Assembly: GCF_003473485.1 (NCBI RefSeq)
Contig: NC_053042.1
Span: 40,142,762 to 40,206,761 of the forward strand
Direction of reading: 5' to 3'
Source: Medicago truncatula
Taxonomy: Eukaryota; Streptophyta; Magnoliopsida; Fabales; Fabaceae
Length of the DNA: 64,000 bases
Positions 56,001-64,000 of the stretch are shown here, piece after piece. The notes beneath the pieces are model-generated. The model made no database searches. It saw only the letters and a program-made list of their open reading frames with translations, and was not told where the DNA came from. The position numbers and the translations under genes were made by a program. Position 1 is the first letter of the stretch, and every line of letters starts with the position of its first letter.

Positions 56001-59000
56001 TCTCAGTATGTTACTGAAGGCTACTTTTCTTGATTTGCCATTATGGCATCGTATTCTTGTTCTTGAGATTTTGAGGGTAATGTAGTTGTGTTGTATTATT
56101 TTTTATTTTCTTTTGTATGAGTTGTTGATTTACTCTCAAGTTTTTATTAATCTAACAACCAAAAATGGTGGTGTGTAGGGATTCTGCGTTGAGGCCCGGA
56201 CATTGCGGATTCTTTTCCATAATTTTGATATGTAAGTTCAATATATATCTGTGTAGGGAAATGCTAACGAATGCCCTTAGGGAACTCTTTAACAACCTTT
56301 AAATAGTAAGTTTTTTTTATAGAAACGGACGCATTCAATGAATTGAAAATTGAATTATTTAACTTTTTCAATAAACATTTTCTTAATTAGGAATCCTTAA
56401 AGAGTGCCCTAAGTTAGCAAGACCCATATATGTATGTGTGTAATAAACTCAACTATATTATGCTCAATGCTAGAGTCTAGAAGGCCTTGGTCTATGTATG
56501 TGCGTGTTTAGTCTTGAAGCCTATATGGCGACATGCAGGTTATGCAATTCTTTGGTGCATGTGGCTTGAGTTGAATGCTTGGGGTCTTTAAGGGTGTCTT
56601 ATTGCCCCAGTACTTGTTATATTGGGAAAAACCCAAGTCCCACATTGGATAGAACTCTTGATAAGAGTTTATAAAGTGTAAGACACTCCTCTCCTTACAA
56701 ACTGGTTTTGTAATGATGAGTTAGGCCCAATTTCAACATGGTATCCGAGCCTATCGATTTGGGCCACCCACCATTTATGCACGCACCAAGCTCAATAGTG
56801 TTGGGTGAGGGGGTGTATTTGGAAAAAACTCAAGTCTCACATTGGATTGATAGGATTCTTGTTAAGAGTTTATAAAGAGGATGCACTCCTCACCTTACAA
56901 GCCGGTTTTGTAAGGATGAGTTAGGCCCAATTTCAACATGGCATCGGAGCCTATCGATTTGAGCCACCCACCATTCATACACGCACCAAGCCCAATAGTG
57001 TTGGGCATAAGGGTGTATTGGGAAAAACGCAAGTCCCACATTGGATAGATAGAACTCTTGATTAGAGTTTATAAAGAGTAAGGCACTCCTCACCTTACAA
57101 GCCTGCTTTGTAAGGATGAGTCGGGCCCAATTTCAACATGGTATCAGAACCTATCGATTCGGGCCACCCACCATTTATACATGCAGCAAGCCCAATAGTG
57201 CTAGGCGTGAGGATGATTCGGGCCCAATTTCAACATGGTATCAGAACCTATCGATTCGGGCCACCCACCATTTATACATGCAGCAAGCCCAATAGTGCTA
57301 GGCGTGAGGGGGTGTATTGGGAAAAACCTAAGTCCCACGTTGGATAGATAGAACTCTTGATAAGAGTTTATAAAGAGTAAGACACTCCTCACCTTACACG
57401 CTGGTTTTGTAAGGATGAGTTAGGCCCAATTTCAACAATGTGCTACAGTATATATACATGATTTCTTTTTGGTCCTCTACCGATGCATATTTTGAAGAAG
57501 CTAATTTTCTGATATGCAGAGAGATCGGGCATCCTAGTTGGTTTCTTTAATTTTTTTTTTTCCTTCATATTTCTTGTTGTATGATAGAAAACATAGGCCA
57601 ACAATTTAAAAGGACTCGAAACAGCTTGTCATTAGATAGTTTTCATGACAGGATATTATTATCCATTAATTCTATCCATTGGCATTGTAGGCACCCTAAG
57701 AACACAAATGTTGTGGAGGGAATGGTCAAAGCTCTTGCTAGGGTTGTTTCAAATGTACAGGTATGATTTGACAGCTTAAAAATCCATTCATTTTCAATGT
57801 ATTATGGTACAAAGAAAATTGAATTGCATATATCTGGTTGATTGCTTAGAACACTGCCTACTTTCTTCAGCTGACTTTAATTAATACCATACATCTTCTC
57901 ATCCTGCCCTTGCATACCATGCATAGACTTGGGGGGACAGGAGTCTGAGTTTCTTCCTTTTGTCAATATTTGAAAATAAAGTTTTTGGTTATTACAAACT
58001 TTGTGTGCATTCTGTAGTTTCAAGAATCAAGTGAGGAGAGCCTGGCAGCTGTTGCAGGAATGTTTAGTAGCAAAGCCAAAGGTATTCATTTTCATATTTT
58101 GGTGGAGCAATGCTGTTGAGTTCTGTCTCTTTTGTGAAGTCAAATATTTGTTATAATTTCCTTTATTTTCTCAGAGGTTCATATTAGCTGAGTGGAAAGT
58201 CCGCTTGTAATCCTGCTGCGGTGTTTTTGTGTTCAGTCTATTTTGTAATTTGAATGGATGATACTTTGTTGATAATACCAATTCCTGTTTACCGAATTAT
58301 TTTTTACTATCTTTAGATGAAATCGTACACTTTGTTACGCAGGTGTTTTTTTATTGTCCATTACCATTTTTTTTCTATCTTTAAAATATCCAGCCGGTAA
58401 CTCGTTTGCTGACATTGAATGTTTTCTGCTATTTCTATCTTTTGTTGTTTGGCTTTTCAAAATAATGCATTTTTGTCCATTTCTGTGTTATCTTCCCATT
58501 TTTTTTTCTGTTCTTTTTCTTATTCTTTTTCAAATACTAGTTAAACTATCAACCCCTGTTTGACATGATGATTTTAGAGCTCATATCTGGTCACCCTTTG
58601 ATTAGTCTTTTATTTATTTTTTTGAAGAATTTGATTAGTCTATTTTGCTGGACAGCTGGAGTGATTTTTGTACAAACGGGTACTTTGTATAAAAGAAAAA
58701 ATTCATTGAGATGAAAAGAAAGAATTACAAAGTGTGAGGAGGATACGAAATCCAGTAAAACAGAAGAACAAAACAATCAAACACTTGCAAAAGAGAAGAT
58801 TAATATAATAGTTTCTCAATCTCTCAACGTATCTGTGAAATAGGTCCATGATTCTAGGACATACCCAATGTTGACTGAAAACACCAAATACAGATTGATA
58901 TATAGAAACAGAAGCAGAACAATTTGATAACAAATTAAGTGCAGATTCTGAGCAAACACAATGCATTGCACACCTATCAGTGGAAGTAGTCTTATGTGGC

Positions 59001-62000
59001 CTATGAGCAGCATGCCATTAATATTAGTTCTATTATAAAGTACCACACTCCAAATAATATGACCTGACCTTAGAGGGAGATTTCGATATCTTCATTAGTT
59101 TGTCATGAAGACAAGTATCCCTACTCCATAGACGACTTTATTTTATCTTTTCAGATTAGAAAGCATCTTATTCAGGGAATGATTGAGGAATTGAAAAAGA
59201 TTTACATGAAAAATCTCTAGAAAGATCAAGGGATTAACTACTCTTATTGGGGAAAGAAGATAAATGAAGAGTCTAGGTTTCGAGGACGCCCAAAAGGGAC
59301 TCTGATTCAGAATTTCCCTGTCAATTGAACTTCCATGAAAAAAGGCGCTATAAAATCAGTGTAAGAGATCAATATTGAGAAGAAAGTTGATACAAGCATG
59401 GAAAAGCACAACAAAAAGAAATATCTCCTAATTGCGGGCTTGTCAAAATTTGATGAGAATTGTTACTGTCCTTGAAGAAAAGCAAAAACTTGAAGGTAGT
59501 TTAACCTAGAGCAAGAAATTTCCAAAGACTAAATGAGAGGCTTGGACGACATCGACGGCATCCTATCATATAAACTATGGATATCCTAGTGCTGAAGGGA
59601 GTAATGTTCCAATGAAAAGCACCAAATCATTTTAGCAGTCGGAGCAAAACTTTTTACACTAAATTAACTAAGAATCAAAACTCCTACGGGAACAGACTGA
59701 AATATATTCCCATTAACATGTAGGGTATGTGGCCAAGAATGGAATAATTATTCCTATCTTTGTTTGTGCTTGGTTAATATCTGAAGGCTGAAGCTTCATG
59801 CAACACGATTCATTGTTGTGAATTAGTTTATTTGAAGTCTTCGGTTATCTATATGATCCATGTCTCCTAATTATGGTCTATTTGAATTTTTTAACATCTC
59901 TAAAAATTATAAACTTTATATGACTTTTCCTCTGCCAAATTTGATCTAAATTCTTGACAAAAAATTAAGTGATGAACAAGAAAGAAATTGTTATTGATGT
60001 ATATCAGGCTATATTTTGCCAACTGGAAAATGTTCTGTAATTTGAATTAAAATTGGTCTTGCAGTTCTCTGTAAAAAAAATAAAAAATTAAAATGTATGA
60101 CATGATATATTTGATGCGATTGTCTATTCATTTGTAACAATTCTGAGCTCTTTCTGGATACTCATAAAAGTTACCTGTCTTCTTCTTCGTGGCTTAATTG
60201 TTTTGCACCTAGGGGTTGTTTAAGTTCAGTAGTAGCATGGGACATCATGATATTTGAGTGATATGATAACAAATTATATGCCATTCCTTCTGTAGGGGTT
60301 GAATGGAGTCTAGATAATGATGCATCCAATTCTGCAGTCTTAGTTGCCAGTGAAGCACATGCCATAACTTTGGCAGTTGAAGGACTCTTAGGAGTCGTTT
60401 TCACTGTTGCGACTTTAACAGATGAAGCCATAGATGTTGGAGAGGTAATTTTACATATTGCCTTCTTTTTTCTTTCTTTTGGTTATGTTGCTTAATGGCC
60501 AGTTGTCTACTTCAATTCAGCTGGAGTCCCCTAGATGTGATAATAATCCACCTGTGAAATGGGCTGGTAAAACTGCAGTTCTCTGCCTCTCAATGGTTGA
60601 CTCGCTGTGGTTGACGATACTGGATGCATTATCCCTTATTCTATCAAGGTTTGTGTTACATTCATTTTTTGTATAAATAAAAATTGATACTGGTGGAATG
60701 ATCTTACACCGTTTAATAACCTATTATAAAACTGACTCCGTTCTATCTCAAACTTTTTTACTTTTTGACTGTCATGTTAGTCTTGCATCTGATTTTTTTC
60801 TTTCTTTCATCCGATGGTAAAAAGACATGAAGTGTACAGATAGGTACAAACTTATTCATACGAAAATTGGGTGTGGACAACATTCATGGTAGCTATATTT
60901 AATAGTTTGCTGGATTTTGAGAAACTTATTCGATAAAATGTTATCTAAGAATTAATTTATACTCAGCTGGTTTCAGTTTATCCTACTCCTATGTTGTTTT
61001 TTTATGATTTCAGTATATTCTTGACATCTAACTTGTGGTTAATTTAAAGGTCACAAGGAGAGGCCATTGTATTGGAAATATTGAAGGGATATCAAGCATT
61101 CACTCAGGTACCTCCATTTTGGAGTTTTTTAGTGACATCTGAAATCAACTTGAAACTTTTAAAAACGTTATAGGGATTATATGATTTCACAGGCTTGTGG
61201 GATTCTTCGAACTGTAGAGCCTTTAAACTCATTTCTTGCCTCCCTATGCAAATTTACCATCAACTTTCCCGTTGAAACTGAAAAAAAGAGGTATGGTGTT
61301 TAAATGTCGACTTATTTCTTTCTATTTACTATCATTTATTTGGCTGTCTTTAAAGAATTTAAGCTGACAGTACTGAGATTTTGGCTATAATTTGAGATAT
61401 TAGCAGTGCTTTGCCGTCTCCTGTATCAAAACGGTCAGAACTATCAGTTGACCAGAGGGATAGCATTGTGCTTACGCCCAAGAATGTACAGGTATTCCTT
61501 CTGGTTATATGTATGGCAATGTGTATAACTTTCCTTGACTGTAATAATTTTTCTCCAAATAATCTTTCCTAGTGTATATTTGATTTTGTCATTGTAACTA
61601 CTCATATATATACATCCCTGGTTGATTTTGTGAACTATAGGCCCTGAGGACTCTCTTCAACATTGCTCATCGATTGCATAATGTTTTGGGTCCATCCTGG
61701 GTTTTGGTACGTTATTATATTTTTCTCCCATTTTCTGTTAATAAATTTGGTTTTTTACCTAATGAGTGGTCATGATTAATACCGGCAGGTTTTGGAAACT
61801 TTAGCAGCTTTAGATCGAGCAATTCATTCCCCACACGCTACTACTCAGGTATTTTTTTGTCCTATTATTGTCCAGTCAAATGAGCTTCAATTGCCAAACA
61901 AATTTTGCGGAATTCATGGATTAGCATTATTGAAGCAATGACCTTTTTTCTTGTTGGTGATAAGATGTGGTCACTATTATGCAGGGCCATGCTATGGCCA

Positions 62001-64000
62001 TGTAAATGGATAAATGGGCTTGTTGTTTGATTTTGAATTGCTAAAAGATAAAACACTAAAAGTAGAATATAGAGATAGCTTTTGAGTCCCAATGTAATTA
62101 TTGTTGTTAGAGATGTAGATCAAAACCATTCTTGGTTCTTCTCCTTATAGGTCAAGCGTTCTTGATAACAGCTGTTTTCTACTGATTGCTGCAAAATAGG
62201 AGACATAGAAAGCTATCTTTCTCTTTTTGTGTATCATGTGACTTTAGCCATGAAATGGTTGCTTGCCTTTTTACATTTTCTTATTGCTCAATCCATCTGG
62301 GTCAGTTCCCTAAGCTTAGTTTGAAGGGTTTGTACCATAGCTGATGAAAGGCTCTATATTAATACACTATTTATGTTGTTCTTTGGTAGAAAAAATATCT
62401 TTCTTGCTAACAACTCTTTTTTAAGACATAATTGTCCTTTCAGCCTTTTTTAGTGCTTGGTAAAGGTTTCTTTTAGTGATTGTTAATAATGCTTTTAAGG
62501 ATCGGAGCTTTATTGTTTTTGATTTGTTTGATTTTTCCAAGTATCATGTGCCTCTTCTCACTAGGATATCTTATCCTGTTGTACTCTATTCTGTTTACTT
62601 CTAAAACGACATTGATAAAAAGTTTATCAAATTAAGTTTCATACGCGGCATAGTTTTGTTAAATTTCCTTCTGGACTCTGATGTCTTTCAGTAGAAGCTT
62701 ACAGAGTACATGACCATCAAATCTGCAGGAAGTTTCTACTCCTGTCCCAAAGTTCGCAAGGGAGTTATCAACTCAGTACAGTGACTTCAATATACTCTCT
62801 TCTTTGAACTCTCAGGTGAAAATTGCTCAGTAATATTATTCATGTGCTTGCAGTCTCGTTATCGTACAAGTCCCTTAAAAAATATGTTTTCCTTGTTGGA
62901 ACTCTTTTTCTTGAAATCCTTTTCACATTCAAAGTTGAGAAATCAAGTCTGATTCTAATTACTGACTAAGCATTCATTTTACTTTTCTGCAGTTTTCCTT
63001 CTAGAAAAATTTATAGCCCAGTTGATCTAACCTTGTATTGTTTTATGTTTGAAAGCTCTTTGAGAGCTCTGCTTTGATGCATATATCTGCTGTAAAATCC
63101 CTCCTCTCTGCATTATGTCAACTTTCTCATCAATGCATGTCGGGTACTTCAAGTGGTGTGGGACCAACAACAAGTCAAAAACTCGGAAGTATCAGCTTTT
63201 CAGTGGAGAGAATGATATCCATCCTTGTGAATAATGTTCACAGTAAGTAGCTTTAAAGATTATGAACAGTGAATGTTCATTTGTGCTGGATGTTGTTTGT
63301 CCTTTACTGTTCACCACTTGTAATATTTAGGATATTCAGCTATTTAGATTTTGTTAATATATATTCACTCTTGAATGTTTTATTAAGGCTTGAATATTTT
63401 TGTCATCCTTTTTTCACTGTAGGGGTTGAGCCGTTTTGGGATCAAGTTGTTGGTCACTTTCTTGAGGTTTCCTTCTCTACCTTTTGTTTCTTTGATATGG
63501 CATTTGCTAGTTTCATTTTCATCCCTCCTGATATTCTCATGTGATTTTGCAGCTTGCTGATAATCCTAATCCACATTTGAAAAATATGGCACTTGATGCG
63601 CTTGATCAATCTATTTCTGCAGTATTAGGTTCCGATCAATTCCAAAACTACAAACAATTCAAGTCTCTAAAAACATCTCAGGAAGTGAGACCTTCTACCA
63701 TTTTTATAACCAGAACCCCATATTTTATATATGGAGGATTTTTAATGTGTCCGAATGATATGCAGATGGAAGCCAGTCTCGATAGGATGATGTCTCTTGA
63801 ATGTTCTGTCATATCTCCTCTAAAGGTTCTTTATTTTTCTACCCAAAGTGTAGATGTTCGTCTTGGATCTTTGAAAATTCTTTTGCATGTCTTAGAGGTA
63901 ATGCTATTGCTTATTGTTCAAGTTTTGTTTTCTTGTTTCGTTATTCTTAATTTCTTCAAGTGATGTTATTTTTAAAATTCTTCTAGAGATATGGAGAAAA
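48230..64000 (+). CDS. MON2: MON2-like protein (ARF-GEF-related trafficking protein), 5' half
   Basis: Large peripheral Golgi/endosome protein related to BIG/GBF ARF-GEFs but without the Sec7 catalytic domain; it acts in trans-Golgi and endosome trafficking. Exons: 48230-48334, 49164-49349, 49689-49778, 52311-52384, 53261-53416, 53645-53765, 53955-54010, 55255-55309, 55420-55476, 55584-55685, 55996-56076, 56179-56231, 57691-57760, 58018-58081, 60296-60444, 60521-60648, 61050-61107, 61193-61290, 61404-61491, 61641-61706, 61789-61848, 62729-62815, 63056-63242, 63423-63466, 63553-63684, 63766-63897, 63987 onward. They join in one frame of about 837 codons with no stop, roughly half of a plant MON2; the rest lies beyond the window. 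The N-terminus (MAFMAVLESDLRALSAEARR) and helical repeats to about residue 180 fit the DCB domain; FILSNYVAVFRTLIPYEQ and the following helices fit the HUS region. Introns 3, 4, 7, 12 and 14 contain insertions. Confidence 0.93.
49945..50460 (+). repeat. Direct duplication of about 210 bp in MON2 intron 3
   Basis: Copy 1 (49945-50161) and copy 2 (50258-50460) both start 'gttgatacaattatgacatt' and end 'ataatacaaaatcctccca'. Copy 1 has a (CA)n microsatellite at 50051-50075 that is shorter in copy 2. They are separated by about 95 bases. Confidence 0.8.
50836..51114. mobile_element. Stowaway-like MITE in MON2 intron 3, 279 bp
   Basis: Ends 'tactccctccatccc' and 'gagacggagggagta' are inverted complements of the Stowaway type with TA borders; 'taactgagcca' and 'tggcttagtta' extend the pairing. 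Non-coding. Confidence 0.85.
51643..51712 (+). mobile_element. TRIM LTR fragment in MON2 intron 3
   Basis: 'gagtttataaagaggaggca' followed by 'ctcctcaccttacaagccgg' matches the 3' two-thirds of the TRIM LTR arrayed at 56615-57437. It lacks the LTR start and the primer-binding site. Confidence 0.65.
51867..52198 (+). repeat. 167-bp tandem duplication in MON2 intron 3
   Basis: Copy 1 (51867-52033) and copy 2 (52034 to about 52198) are adjacent and almost identical, both beginning 'tgatgacctaacaatataaa'. The second copy ends about 110 bases before exon 4. Unit boundaries show no inverted ends or target duplication, so this looks like a simple segmental duplication. Confidence 0.85.
52893..53033. 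repeat. Foldback MITE-like inverted repeat in MON2 intron 4, 141 bp
   Basis: Left arm 'ggtgggtagagttacccatg...' (52893-52950) is the near-exact reverse complement of the right arm (52977-53033), including 'ctgagttggcaccaatca' / 'tgattggtgccaactcag'. A spacer of about 26 bases separates them. Confidence 0.8.
54063..54175 (+). mobile_element. Solo TRIM-like LTR in MON2 intron 7
   Basis: Begins 'ttggaaaaaccaagtcccac' and ends near 'gttaggcccagtgta', following the LTR of the 56615-57437 array with many mismatches. An older copy. Confidence 0.6.
56256..56425. mobile_element. MITE, 'gggaaatgctaacg' family, in MON2 intron 12
   Basis: Starts 'gggaaatgctaacgaatgcc', continues 'aactctttaac', and ends with the inverted 'ccttaaagagtgccct' and 'aagttagcaagaccc'. 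About 170 bp; same family as 46231-46397 and 40603-40724. It lies 24 bases after the exon 12 donor. Confidence 0.7.
56615..57437 (+). mobile_element. TRIM retrotransposon array (multiple LTR-internal units) in MON2 intron 12
   Basis: Units of about 125-bp LTR ('tgtattgggaaaaac...tttcaaca') followed by about 75-bp internal region. The internal region starts with a tRNA-iMet primer-binding site ('tggtatcagaacc', 'tggtatccgagcc') and ends in a purine tract ('gtgaggggg'). LTRs: 56615-56738, 56814-56938, 57014-57138, a truncated one at about 57213-57235, and 57313-57437. Internal regions: 56739-56813, 56939-57013, 57139-57212, 57236-57312. No protein. LTR ends are TG...CA; an outer target duplication is not evident. 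Confidence 0.85.
58683..59750 (-). mobile_element. LINE-like remnant in MON2 intron 14
   Basis: The minus strand contains text resembling a plant LINE C-terminus (a Cys-rich MHCVCSESALNLLSNCSAS stretch like a zf-RVT motif) followed downstream by WVCPRIMDLFHRYVERL and a 3' end near 58683. Frames are broken. The assignment rests on weak resemblance. Confidence 0.4.

Noticed and set aside
57138-57347. Short ORFs in the MON2 intron 12 repeat array, on both strands
   Set aside because: They are translations of repeated TRIM LTR and internal sequence, which is non-coding.

Overview
The window looks like nuclear DNA of a eudicot, most probably a legume close to Medicago truncatula. It is AT-rich, its genes are split into many short exons with GT-AG (occasionally GC-AG) introns, and the space between genes is filled with plant-type MITEs, LTR fragments, LINE and SINE copies. 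Species is inferred from gene families and repeat style, not from a search. There is no prokaryotic or organellar content and no CRISPR array. I found no wholly new system; the most interesting items are a diverged tandem enzyme cluster and several unusual repeat structures.

Left third (1-19,519, all + strand): four tandem O-acetylserine(thiol)lyase-type genes with the same ten-exon layout. Gene A (263-3638) is a canonical cytosolic cysteine synthase. Genes B (5202-8925), C (10743-13896) and D (15800-19519) are a diverged subgroup that keeps the PLP lysine and phosphate loop but has changed the loop that docks serine acetyltransferase. D carries a 1-base deletion in exon 9. Promoter and 3' flanks were duplicated along with B-D.

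Middle (19,520-48,200): mostly repeats. These include a hAT element with a perfect 8-bp target duplication, a Tourist-like MITE inside LTR-like sequence, a 36-bp minisatellite, Mutator-like foldback elements with 9-10 bp duplications, a 5'-truncated LINE, two tRNA-derived SINEs, Stowaway-like MITEs and a decayed copia pol. Two gene loci stand among them: an intact two-exon BAHD acyltransferase (31505-34816, +) with a foldback in its intron, and a G-type lectin receptor-kinase pseudogene (40089-35371, -) with four in-frame stops and one frameshift.

Right quarter (48,230 to the window edge, +): the first 27 exons of a MON2-like gene (Golgi/endosome trafficking, relative of the large ARF-GEFs). 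Its exons join in one open frame, while its introns hold many insertions, including an unusual multi-LTR TRIM array. A palindrome of about 1 kb ends roughly 200 bp upstream of its start codon.
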